A DNA stretch of 8,733 bases from Bacteroidota bacterium (GCA_021824855.1 JAKAJX010000156.1:1-8733), one strand, 5' to 3'; positions 1 to 7,407 are shown, counted from the first letter of the stretch. Numbers and translations are program-made. Notes: generated from the sequence alone by a model not told the origin.

Positions 1-1
1 T

Positions 2-3000
2 GCTATTATTAAGTTTTCAATCCAAAATAAATTAATTATTGGATTGTTAACCTTTGGATTAATTATTTGGGGTGGGTTTTCTGTTGCCAAACTTCCTATC
101 GATGCAGTTCCGGATATTACCAATAACCAAGTTTTAATTATAACTTCTGCACCCAGTTTAGGAGCTCCCGATGTAGAAAGATTTATTACAGTACCTGTTG
201 AATTAGCTACTCGCAATATTGCCGGAATTACAGAGCAAAGAAGTTTTTCGAGATTTGGTTTAAGCTTAGTTACATTGGTTTTTGATGATAAAACCGATGT
301 GTATTGGGCAAGGCAACAAGTGAGTGAACGATTGGTTAAGGTACAATCGCAACTGCCCACAGGTATTGGTGTTCCTGAAATGGGACCGGTTACTACGGGG
401 TTAGGAGAAATATATCAATATGTTGTTCGCCCAAAGCCCGGATATGAACAACAATACAATTTAACCGAGTTGAGAAATATTCAGGATTGGATTGTTAGAA
501 GACAATTATTAGGAACCGATGGTGTTGCCGATGTAAGCAGTTTTGGCGGATTGGTTAAGCAATATGAAGTTGCTGTAAATACCGATAAACTAAAAAGTTT
601 TGAAATAACCATTGGAGACATTTATAAAGCATTGAACGAAAATAACCAAAATGCCGGAGGTGCTTACATTGAAAAAGGGCCTAATGTTTTATTTATTAGA
701 ACAAGTGGTTTGGCTAAAAGTATAGAAGATATTAACAGCATTGTTATAAAACAAGTAAATGGTTCAATTCCGGTTTTAATTAACGATGTTGCAGAAGTTA
801 AAATTGGCAATGCCGTTCGTTTTGGTGCCACTGTTTATAATAATGAAGGCGAAGTAGCCGGAGCTGTGGTAATGATGTTGAAAGGAGAAAACAGTAGTAA
901 AGTAATTGATAATATTAAACAGAAAATTAAAGTAATTGAAAAAACCTTACCCGAAGGTGTTGTAATTGAACCTTTTTTAGATAGAACAAAAATGGTTAAT
1001 AATGCAATTGGTACTGTTGAGCATAATTTATTGGAAGGTGCATTAATAGTAATTTTTGTGTTGGTTTTATTTTTAGGAAATATTCGTGCCGGATTTATTG
1101 TGGCATCTGTTATTCCACTCAGTATGTTATTTGCTGTAATAATGATGAATGCATTTGGCGTAAGTGGTAATTTAATGAGTTTAGGTGCATTAGATTTTGG
1201 TTTATTGGTTGATGGTGCAGTAATTATTGTAGAAGCTGTAATGCATAAAATTACCCATCATTCAGGATTTAAAGAAGCTACTACCATTAATCAACATCAA
1301 ATGAATGTGGAGGTAGAAGAATCGGCAGGTAAAATGATGAACTCGGCTGTATTCGGGCAAATTATAATTCTTATTGTATATCTACCCATTTTAACATTAC
1401 AAGGAATTGAAGGAAAAATGTTTAAGCCAATGGCACAAACAGTTTCATTTGCCATATTGGGTGCATTTATTTTATCGCTAACGTATGTGCCAATGCTAAC
1501 TTCTTTATTGCTAAATAAAAAAATTAGTCGTAAAGCAAATTTTTCCGATAAAATGATGCACTTCTTTAATCGGCTATACAAACCTATATTAAAGAAAGTA
1601 TTGCATCAACCATGGATAATTGTAATTACCGGATTTAGCTTATTTATAGTTTCGCTAATTATTTTAATGAATATGGGAGGTGAATTTATTCCTAAATTAG
1701 AAGAAGGCGATTTTGCAGTAGATACCAGATTATTAACAGGTTCTTCTCTTACCAATACTATTCAAACTACTCAAAAAACTGCGGAAGTATTATTAAAAAA
1801 TTTTCCGGAAATTAAAAAAGTTGTTACCAAAATAGGCTCAGGTGAAATACCTACCGATCCAATGCCTTTAGAAGCTGCTGATATGATGCTCATATTGAAA
1901 GATAAAAGCGAATGGAAAAATGCATCATCTTTCGATGAGTTAGCAGAAAAAATGAGCAAAAAATTAGAAGATGTTCCCGGCATAACTACCGGCTTTCAAT
2001 TTCCGGTGCAAATGCGATTTAATGAATTAATGACCGGAGCAAGGCAAGATGTAGTTTGTAAAATTTTTGGAGATGATTTGGATACACTTGCTATGCATGC
2101 CAATGAATTAGGAGAAGTTATTAAAACAGTTTCAGGTGCAAAAGATCTATACATTGAAACGGTTACCGGTGTTCCTCAAATTGTTATTACCTATAACCGT
2201 GAAGCAATTGCGCAATATGGTGCAAATATTTCCGAGATAAATAATACTATTCAATCGGCTTATGCAGGCAATGTTGCAGGATTGGTATTTGAAGGAGATA
2301 AACGATACGATTTAGTAGTACGATTGGATGAAAAGCAAAGGCAAAATGTAAGTAATGTTGGAAATTTAATGATTGGGTTAAAAAATGGCAATCAAGTACC
2401 TTTAAATGTATTGGCCAATATTGAATTAAAAGATGGTCCTTATCAAATTCAACGTGAAGATGCCAGGCGAAGAATTACTGTAGGTTTTAATGTTCGCGGT
2501 AGAGATGTACAAAGTATTGTAACCGAATTGCAACAAAAAGTTGCTAAATCCGTACAACTTTCTGCAGGATATTATATCACTTATGGTGGTCAATACGAAA
2601 ATTTGCAAAGAGCCTCTCAACGACTAAGCATTGCAGTACCCGCTGCACTACTTTTAATTTTAGTAATGTTATATTTTGCTTTTAATAAAATTAAATATGC
2701 ATTGCTCATTTTTTCGGCAATTCCACTTTCTGCAATTGGTGGTGTATTTGCTTTATTTAGCCGAGGTATGCCATTTAGTATTTCTGCAGGGGTTGGTTTT
2801 ATTGCATTGTTTGGAGTAGCAGTTTTAAATGGCATTGTATTGATTGGCGAAATGAATCGTTTACGGCACGATGGTATAACAGACATTGTGCAAGTAATAA
2901 TGCAAGCAACAACCGTTCGGTTAAGACCCGTATTAATGACCGCGGCAGTAGCTTCGTTAGGGTTTTTACCAATGGCTATTAGTAATGGTGCAGGAGCCGA

Positions 3001-4360
3001 AGTGCAAAGACCATTAGCTACGGTGGTAATTGGTGGGTTAGTAAGTGCCACTATTCTTACATTATTGTTATTACCTGCTTTGTATTTATTATTTGAACGA
3101 AAAAAGAAACTACATCTTACCAATAAAAATGTTATACTAACCATTGCAATACTGCTATTATCCAGTAATGTTTTTTCTCAGCATAATAGCAGCAAAAAAA
3201 TGACTTTGAAAGAAGTACTTACTGCTGGTTTAAACAATGCCGAAATAATGAAATTAAGTACATGGGAAGAAAAATATTACGATAAGCTGCGATCAACAGC
3301 CAGTGATATACCTAAAGCACAAGTTGGAGTAGAAATGGGAAATTTTAATAGTATTTATTTCGATTCTAAAATTTCTGTTATGCAAAACTTTGCATCGGGT
3401 AATTTTTATCGAAAACAAAAGAATTTGTTAGAAACATTTTTTCAATCGGCTAAAGCTCAAACACAAGTAAAAAAAGCCGAGTTAAAAAAGTTGTTAGAAC
3501 AGTTATATACTCAGCTTCAATATTTGCAGGCAACAACTGCATTAACAAATTATGTTGATAGTATTTATATGAAATATGTAAAAATTGCTCAGCTTAGGTT
3601 TGATAAAGGAGAAAGTAATTTGTTAGAAAAAATAAGTTTAGAGAATAAAGTAGCACAGAACAAATTGTTATTACAAGCTACCGAAAGTGATTTGCTTTCT
3701 GTTCAATTACAATTAGGCATATTGTTGCAAGCAAATTTTACTATTGAAGCAGCAGATACTTTACATTTCAATAAAAAACTTTTTGATACAGCTTTACTGC
3801 AGCAACAGCCTATACTTACATATTATCAGCAATTGCAGCAACAAAATGTAGCACAAACTGCTGTAGAAAAAGCTAAGTTAAATCCCGAATATTTTATAGG
3901 ATTGAATAACCAATCAATTATAGGTTGGCAACTAAATAAAGATAAAACTGAAAATTATTATGATGCAGGCAAACGGTTTTTTTCAGTAACAGCAGGTCTA
4001 TCTATTCCATTATTTACTAAAGCACAACATGCAAAAATTGAGGCTGCTAAAATAAATGAGCAAATTGGTGAAGTATCTTTTAAAATAGCTAAAAATAATA
4101 TGCAGTCTGCTTTATTTAAAGCATTGCAAGATTACAATAAGTACAGTAATACTGCATTGTATTATCAATCGCAAGGCATTAATCAATCTAATGCAATTAT
4201 TAGCAATGCAAATTTAAGTTATCAAACTGGGCAAATAAATTATGTAGAATGGGCAACTTTATTTAATGAGGCAGTAGCAATTAAATACGAGTATCTCAAT
4301 GCCATGTTTCAGCAACATGTAACTGAGGCAGAATTAAATTATCTCTTAATCAACAATTAA
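2..4360 (+). CDS. CzcA/CusA-family heavy-metal efflux RND pump fused to a TolC-like outer-membrane factor (5' partial)
   Basis: This is a proton-driven inner-membrane pump of the heavy-metal RND family joined to its outer-membrane channel. The frame is open to the left edge. Aligned from memory with CzcA (first visible residues AIIKFSIQNK), only about 3-4 residues are missing, so the TTG at 44 is not the start. Visible codons number 1452. Codons 1 to about 1033 are the pump: an LPIDAVPDIT motif after TM1, periplasmic porter domains, the TM4 proton-relay motif DFGLLVDGAVIIVE (D398, D404, E411, matching CzcA D402/D408/E415), IEGKMFKPMAQTV, and a second half ending in the last TM before FERKKK. 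A signal-peptide-like segment follows (1034-1060). Codons 1061-1452 are a Gln/Leu-rich, mostly helical TolC-like domain of about 390 residues. The Met triad of CusA is not evident and RFNELMTGARQDV resembles the divalent-cation branch, so Zn/Co/Cd/Ni export is more likely than Cu/Ag; the substrate is inferred. The adaptor gene follows 10 bases downstream. This fused architecture is known in Bacteroidota. Confidence 0.93.
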   Translation, partial: AIIKFSIQNKLIIGLLTFGLIIWGGFSVAKLPIDAVPDITNNQVLIITSAPSLGAPDVERFITVPVELATRNIAGITEQRSFSRFGLSLVTLVFDDKTDVYWARQQVSERLVKVQSQLPTGIGVPEMGPVTTGLGEIYQYVVRPKPGYEQQYNLTELRNIQDWIVRRQLLGTDGVADVSSFGGLVKQYEVAVNTDKLKSFEITIGDIYKALNENNQNAGGAYIEKGPNVLFIRTSGLAKSIEDINSIVIKQVNGSIPVLINDVAEVKIGNAVRFGATVYNNEGEVAGAVVMMLKGENSSKVIDNIKQKIKVIEKTLPEGVVIEPFLDRTKMVNNAIGTVEHNLLEGALIVIFVLVLFLGNIRAGFIVASVIPLSMLFAVIMMNAFGVSGNLMSLGALDFGLLVDGAVIIVEAVMHKITHHSGFKEATTINQHQMNVEVEESAGKMMNSAVFGQIIILIVYLPILTLQGIEGKMFKPMAQTVSFAILGAFILSLTYVPMLTSLLLNKKISRKANFSDKMMHFFNRLYKPILKKVLHQPWIIVITGFSLFIVSLIILMNMGGEFIPKLEEGDFAVDTRLLTGSSLTNTIQTTQKTAEVLLKNFPEIKKVVTKIGSGEIPTDPMPLEAADMMLILKDKSEWKNASSFDELAEKMSKKLEDVPGITTGFQFPVQMRFNELMTGARQDVVCKIFGDDLDTLAMHANELGEVIKTVSGAKDLYIETVTGVPQIVITYNREAIAQYGANISEINNTIQSAYAGNVAGLVFEGDKRYDLVVRLDEKQRQNVSNVGNLMIGLKNGNQVPLNVLANIELKDGPYQIQREDARRRITVGFNVRGRDVQSIVTELQQKVAKSVQLSAGYYITYGGQYENLQRASQRLSIAVPAALLLILVMLYFAFNKIKYALLIFSAIPLSAIGGVFALFSRGMPFSISAGVGFIALFGVAVLNGIVLIGEMNRLRHDGITDIVQVIMQATTVRLRPVLMTAAVASLGFLPMAISNGAGAEVQRPLATVVIGGLVSATILTLLLLPALYLLFERKKKLHLTNKNVILTIAILLLSSNVFSQHNSSKKMTLKEVLTAGLNNAEIMKLSTWEEKYYDKLRSTASDIPKAQVGVEMGNFNSIYFDSKISVMQNFASGNFYRKQKNLLETFFQSAKAQTQVKKAELKKLLEQLYTQLQYLQATTALTNYVDSIYMKYVKIAQLRFDKGESNLLEKISLENKVAQNKLLLQATESDLLSVQLQLGILLQANFTIEAADTLHFNKKLFDTALLQQQPILTYYQQLQQQNVAQTAVEKAKLNPEYFIGLNNQSIIGWQLNKDKTENYYDAGKRFFSVTAGLSIPLFTKAQHAKIEAAKINEQIGEVSFKIAKNNMQSALFKALQDYNKYSNTALYYQSQGINQSNAIISNANLSYQTGQINYVEWATLFNEAVAIKYEYLNAMFQQHVTEAELNYLLINN
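3101..3181 (+). other. Internal signal-peptide-like segment joining the RND pump to the TolC-like domain
   Basis: Directly after the last RND transmembrane helix (PALYLLFER) the frame continues with a basic stretch (KKKLHLTNKN), a hydrophobic core (VILTIAILLLSS) and a small-residue end, NVFSQ. This is the layout of a Sec signal peptide with a signal peptidase I site near the S or Q. RND pumps end in the cytoplasm, so a thirteenth crossing is needed to deliver the TolC-like part to the periplasm, and this segment can provide it. No stop codon and no in-frame ATG occurs between the pump and this segment; the first in-frame ATG (about 3200) lies after the hydrophobic core. The nearest alternative start is a TTG at 3080, inside the last TM helix. 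The two parts are therefore one translation product. Whether the segment is cleaved is not known from the sequence. Confidence 0.7.
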
Positions 4361-4370
4361 ATTTAAAACT

Positions 4371-5519
4371 ATGTTTCGTCAGCATAATACTATCATAACT
4401 GTTTTTCTTTTTCTAATTGTAAGTTCTTGCAGTAGTAAAAATAATAATTCAGCAATATCCATCAATCAATCTAAAAACGATACCATTGTTTCATTAACTG
4501 TAGAGCAAATAAAAAATGCAGGCATAGTTACGGGCTATCCAGAAGAAAAAAATATGCCTACTGTTATAAAGCTTAATGGAGTGGTAGATGTTCCTCCACA
4601 AAACTTATTATCTGTAAGTTTTCCTATGGGTGGATATTTAAAAAGTTCTAATTTATTACCGGGTTCGGCAGTATTTAAAGGACAAGTAATTGCTGTAATG
4701 GAAGATCAAAGTTATGTGCAACTGCAACAAGATTATTTAATTGCAAAAGCTAAGATGGAATATGTAAGTGTAGATGTGCAAAGGCAAAAAGAATTAAGCG
4801 ATGCAGATGCAGCGAGCAAAAAATCATATCAGCAAGTTGCAAGTGATTTTAAATCGCAGCAAATAATAATTAAATCATTCGAAGAAAAATTGAAAGTTAT
4901 TGGTATTAATCCCGAAAAGTTAAACGTTTCAACCATTTCACGCACGGTAAATGTACGGTCGCCTATCAATGGCTTTGTTACCAAAGTAAATGTGAATGTG
5001 GGAAAATATGTTAATCCAACTGATGTTATGTTTGAATTGGTAAATCCTGATGATATTCATGCGGCAATGACAGTTTTTGAAAAAGATATTTCTTTATTTT
5101 CAAAAGGAATGAAAGGCTATGTAGCATTGGCAAATGAACAACAAAAGAATGAAGAAGTGGAGGTTGTTTTAATAACTAAAAATATTTCTGATAATAGAAC
5201 AGGAATCATGCATTGTCATTTCTTGCATCCTAATCATCAACTGCTGCCGGGTATGTTTTTAACAGGCAATTTTATTGTTAAGAATAAAAAATTGATTGTA
5301 GTACCCGAAGATGCTGTAGTGCGTTATGCCGGAAAGCAATATGTGTTTATTGCAAAAGGTGATAGTAAGTTTTATATGACAGAAGTAGAGGTTGAAGCTG
5401 AAGCTAATCACATTGTAGCAATAAAAAGTTTGTTGAACATAAATTGGTTGCAACAAAATTTGGTAACTAAAAATGCGTATGTGTTATTGGGTAAATTAAA
5501 AAATAAAGTGGAAGAATAG
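4371..5519 (+). CDS. CzcB/CusB-type periplasmic adaptor (membrane fusion protein) lipoprotein of the RND efflux system
   Basis: This 382-residue protein is the adaptor that bridges the inner-membrane pump and the outer-membrane channel. The N-terminus is a lipoprotein signal peptide with lipobox VSSC and lipidated Cys20, so it is membrane-anchored on the periplasmic side. Visible domain order: a first barrel-sandwich half (about 85-112, with GSAVFKGQVIAVME), a short alpha-helical hairpin (about 115-178), the second lipoyl half (RTVNVRSPINGFV, 191-203), a beta-barrel (about 225-300, including LLPGMFLTG) and a membrane-proximal domain (about 305-382, from VPEDAVVRYAGKQYVFI). The fold and order match the CusB/CzcB adaptor family. 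It starts 10 bases after the pump stop, so the two are almost certainly co-transcribed and translated as a unit. An unusual His/Cys cluster, HCHFLHPNH, sits at 281-289 in the beta-barrel. No His-rich N-terminal metallochaperone extension is present. Family assignment is firm; the metal is unknown. Confidence 0.93.
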   Translation: MFRQHNTIITVFLFLIVSSCSSKNNNSAISINQSKNDTIVSLTVEQIKNAGIVTGYPEEKNMPTVIKLNGVVDVPPQNLLSVSFPMGGYLKSSNLLPGSAVFKGQVIAVMEDQSYVQLQQDYLIAKAKMEYVSVDVQRQKELSDADAASKKSYQQVASDFKSQQIIIKSFEEKLKVIGINPEKLNVSTISRTVNVRSPINGFVTKVNVNVGKYVNPTDVMFELVNPDDIHAAMTVFEKDISLFSKGMKGYVALANEQQKNEEVEVVLITKNISDNRTGIMHCHFLHPNHQLLPGMFLTGNFIVKNKKLIVVPEDAVVRYAGKQYVFIAKGDSKFYMTEVEVEAEANHIVAIKSLLNINWLQQNLVTKNAYVLLGKLKNKVEE

Positions 5520-5549
5520 TAATTGTAAATAGCTTTTGCTTTATAAACT

Positions 5550-5583
5550 AAAGAAGGGACAAGATATTTTGTCCCTTCTTTTT
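5550..5583. terminator. Strong hairpin terminator, probably bidirectional, between convergent operons
   Basis: A perfect 13-bp stem (AAAGAAGGGACAA at 5550-5562, its complement at 5569-5581) closes a 6-base loop, GATATT. On the + strand the right arm ends in TTCTTT and runs into two more T residues. Read from the other strand the same arm sequence also ends in TTCTTT. The hairpin lies 30 bases after the adaptor stop on the + strand and 13 bases past the stop of the convergent YHS lipoprotein gene, so it can end both transcripts. Confidence 0.87.
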
Positions 5584-5594
5584 GCAATGGCAAA

Positions 5595-5927
5595 TTATTT
5601 TGTTTTATTTTTCCATTCTATAGATGCAAATGCTTTAGAAGCATTTTTCATAAAATCATTTTTACACTCTTTAGAGCAAAAGCCAATTACTTTTTTTTTG
5701 TAATGTACGGTATCTTCTATACCTGCAATTACAGGCATTCCGCAAGTTGGGTCCTTCTTATTATCTACCATAGCAACAGTGTATTTAGCTGAATCTTTTT
5801 TGGGCATCAATATGGTTGTATTACTTTTTTCTTGTTGTTTTTGTGTTGTTGAAGAATTAGAACAAGCAGCAAATAATAAAACAACAATGCCCATAAAATA
5901 GAAAGAAATCTTTTTGCTCATATACAT
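5595..5927 (-). CDS. YHS-domain lipoprotein, putative periplasmic metal-binding protein
   Basis: This 110-residue protein has a lipoprotein signal peptide (lipobox FAAC, Cys22), a polar Ser/Thr/Gln/Lys linker (23-50) and a C-terminal YHS domain. The domain shows DPTCGMP (59-65), a central Tyr (Y76) and GFCSKEC (82-88), with Cys62, Cys84 and Cys88 as the likely metal ligands. YHS domains are small treble-clef-like folds associated with heavy-metal proteins such as copper ATPases and mercury or copper resistance genes. The protein should sit on the periplasmic side of a membrane, which makes a metal sensor, buffer or chaperone role plausible; that role is inferred. Two starts are possible: ATG at 5927 or ATG two codons later at 5921 (giving MSKKIS, a more typical signal peptide start). 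It follows the beta-barrel gene by 32 bases and is the last gene of the leftward cassette. Confidence 0.87.
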   Translation of the reverse strand: MYMSKKISFYFMGIVVLLFAACSNSSTTQKQQEKSNTTILMPKKDSAKYTVAMVDNKKDPTCGMPVIAGIEDTVHYKKKVIGFCSKECKNDFMKNASKAFASIEWKNKTK

Positions 5928-5959
5928 GTATTTTACTTTAAAATTAATTCATTTGATTG

Positions 5960-6904
5960 TTATAGTGCAAAACTAAGATGCACCATTCCTTGCATACTTA
6001 AAGTGGTTTGTCCGGCTGCAAATTTTTGTGCTAAAGGAAATTGAATATTTGCTCCAATGGTAATATTTTGTATTGTTATTTCCATTCCGGTTAAAGCTGT
6101 AAATAAATAACCACCGGTGGCATAGGAACCTGTATTTAAACCATCACTTAAAATAATTTTATTTCCGTTCAGTTTATTGCCTTCTATATTTTCGAATGCT
6201 ATTCCCGCATTTGGTACAAAGGTTATTTTTTTTCTGTTAATTCTATAGTAAGCAATGCTATTTAAAGTTAATTTATTGCCATACTGATAATGCTGCTGAT
6301 TGGGAGTACTAATTTTATAATTAGCAATGGTATTTATTCCAAAATTATCTATTTGAATATCATGCCTTGCAGTTAAGAAAAAATCAATACTTCCGGTTCC
6401 TATTTGTGCATTAATATCAGCTAAAGTAGTATTCATGTCTGTAACATTGATATTAAAAGATCCGGTAGGTAATTTAATTCCTCCACCAATCCATATTTGT
6501 TGAGATGCTTTATACGATTGGTTTTTAAGATAGCGTGTATCAAATATTTTATAATTGGCAAGCAGCGTGATATCGCCTATGCCAGATTTATGGGTAGTGC
6601 CCATATCATCATCTCTTTGTATATTATAATAGTAAGGAAGAAAAGTTAATAGTTGCCATTTTCTTCCAATATTAATGCCACTCCAAATTTCGGCACTGTT
6701 ATAAAAGTTATGGCTGAATTGTTGGGGATTATTTAATAAGCTGGTATGAAATTCGGAATAGCTATACCTTATTCCCATAAATCTACTTTTAAAATCTGGA
6801 AATAAACCCATGTATAAATTTCCACCTCCACAGCCGCAAATGCTACAGCCATAACCACTAGATACTATTGCCAACAAGGCAATAGCCAGAAATAATTTTT
6901 TCAT
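5960..6904 (-). CDS. Putative outer-membrane beta-barrel protein with an N-terminal C-x2-C-x-C motif
   Basis: This 314-residue protein begins with a clear Sec signal peptide (MKKLFLAIALLAIVSSGYG). The predicted mature chain starts at or next to Cys20 with CSICGCGGGN, giving Cys20, Cys23 and Cys25 in a C-x2-C-x-C pattern. The rest alternates polar and hydrophobic residues with many Tyr, Phe, Asn and Gly residues, as in an outer-membrane beta-barrel: for example WQLLTFLPYYYN, the GIGDITLLANY strand, IWIGGGIKLPTGSFN and a C-terminal MVHLSFAL. The GDITLLANY and GGGIKLPTG signatures recall the phenol-degradation MetA-like/transporter barrel families, which I cannot name more exactly. No lipobox is present (GYGC lacks the hydrophobic position). 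The start is ATG followed by Lys-Lys, 55 bases after the upstream small gene's stop. Envelope location and cassette membership suggest metal passage or binding at the outer membrane, but this is inference. Confidence 0.8.
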   Translation of the reverse strand: MKKLFLAIALLAIVSSGYGCSICGCGGGNLYMGLFPDFKSRFMGIRYSYSEFHTSLLNNPQQFSHNFYNSAEIWSGINIGRKWQLLTFLPYYYNIQRDDDMGTTHKSGIGDITLLANYKIFDTRYLKNQSYKASQQIWIGGGIKLPTGSFNINVTDMNTTLADINAQIGTGSIDFFLTARHDIQIDNFGINTIANYKISTPNQQHYQYGNKLTLNSIAYYRINRKKITFVPNAGIAFENIEGNKLNGNKIILSDGLNTGSYATGGYLFTALTGMEITIQNITIGANIQFPLAQKFAAGQTTLSMQGMVHLSFAL

Positions 6905-6959
6905 CTAAAAAAATAAATTAATTGGTTGATACTAAAGTGTCATAAGCATATTTCTAAAC

Positions 6960-7325
6960 TTATGAGCAAGGCGGATGAAATATGGAAGTTGGGAAATCGA
7001 TGGGTTGTTTATTATTAAACTTGGAAAATGGCAAAATTGGAGCATTATTAAAGGCAAAAGTAAATGAAGTTAATTTTGTAAAGTATAGTACTTCATTTTT
7101 GGTTTTTATGTTTCGCTCAGGGTTTTGTTTATCTTTATTTTCTTCTTGTTTAAGTTTTTTCATAAGTTGGCAATGCCCATTGCAATGTAACATAGGCTTT
7201 GCTTTATTTTCGCAATTCTTAGCAAATGATGCAGTGTTTGTGTAATAGGCTACTACAACTATTATCTTATTAAAAGTTTGAACAGAAAAGGCAAAAAATG
7301 TTACTATTAGTAAAAGCTGTTTCAT
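6960..7325 (-). CDS. Small membrane-anchored Cys/His protein, uncharacterised Bacteroidota-type family
   Basis: I choose the ATG at 7325, giving 121 residues (MKQLLLIVTFFAFSV...), because it opens directly into a signal/anchor sequence (about 4-26). An in-frame ATG at 7382 would only add a 19-residue N-terminus that masks this signal. After the hydrophobic segment comes YYTNTASFAKNCENKAKP, then HCNGHCQLMKKLKQEE (His47, Cys48, His51, Cys52, with Cys38 upstream), a charged stretch with NPER, and a C-terminus ending IFHPPCS. From memory this pattern, a Cys about ten residues before HCxGxCxxxKxL plus an IFHPP tail, recurs in small Bacteroidota proteins of unknown function, sometimes near metal or TonB-receptor genes. 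The clustered Cys and His residues suggest metal binding in the periplasm; no function is established. It is the first gene of the leftward cassette. The + strand ORF over the same bases has no recognisable features. Confidence 0.75.
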   Translation of the reverse strand: MKQLLLIVTFFAFSVQTFNKIIVVVAYYTNTASFAKNCENKAKPMLHCNGHCQLMKKLKQEENKDKQNPERNIKTKNEVLYFTKLTSFTFAFNNAPILPFSKFNNKQPIDFPTSIFHPPCS

Positions 7326-7334
7326 TGTTAATGA

Positions 7335-7349
7335 GCCGTAAAGTACGGC
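7335..7349. promoter_or_regulatory. Perfect inverted repeat upstream of the leftward Cys-protein cassette
   Basis: GCCGTA-AAG-TACGGC is a perfect 6-bp inverted repeat with a 3-base centre. It is unusually GC-rich for this AT-rich region and lies 9 bases upstream of the chosen start (7325) of the small Cys/His gene. It could be a regulator-binding site or a small hairpin in the 5' leader. It would fall inside the coding region if that gene started at 7382 instead. A match of this size can occur by chance. Confidence 0.35.
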
Positions 7350-7399
7350 GTAAATTATGGCACCTTTTGTGATTTGACTCATAATTTATCAACACTCCT

Positions 7400-7407
7400 T
7401 ACTTTTG
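7400..7407 (+). promoter_or_regulatory. Bacteroidota -7 promoter element (TAnnTTTG) for ispD
   Basis: TACTTTTG matches the Bacteroidota -7 consensus TAnnTTTG exactly and ends 5 bases before the ispD ATG at 7413. A possible -33 TTTG lies at 7373-7376, giving a spacer of 23 bases, a little longer than the usual 19-21. A start of transcription a few bases after the element would fall at or next to the ATG, so the mRNA would be leaderless or nearly so. Confidence 0.55.

Noticed and set aside
44..46. TTG as start codon of the RND pump gene
   Set aside because: The frame is open upstream to the window edge, and the upstream residues AIIKFSIQNK match the family's N-terminus, so the real start lies just outside the window.
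3080..3082. Internal TTG as an independent start for the TolC-like domain
   Set aside because: It lies within the last RND helix with no separate start context, and the in-frame fusion explains the sequence without it.
2617..3144. 175-residue - strand ORF inside the RND gene
   Set aside because: It lies wholly within strongly conserved pump sequence, has no motif or signal, and is explained as a shadow frame.
6940..6965. 7-bp inverted repeat TCATAAG / CTTATGA around the end of the small Cys/His gene
   Set aside because: The stem is short and AT-rich with a 12-base loop and overlaps a stop codon; likely chance in this base composition, and no T-tract follows.
6982..7245. 87-residue + strand ORF opposite the small Cys/His gene
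   Set aside because: It has no recognisable motif, while the - strand frame has a signal/anchor, a Cys/His core and a family-like tail.
7326..7382. Start of the small Cys/His protein at ATG 7382
   Set aside because: The added 19 residues come before a good signal/anchor that starts naturally at the ATG at 7325; not fully excluded.
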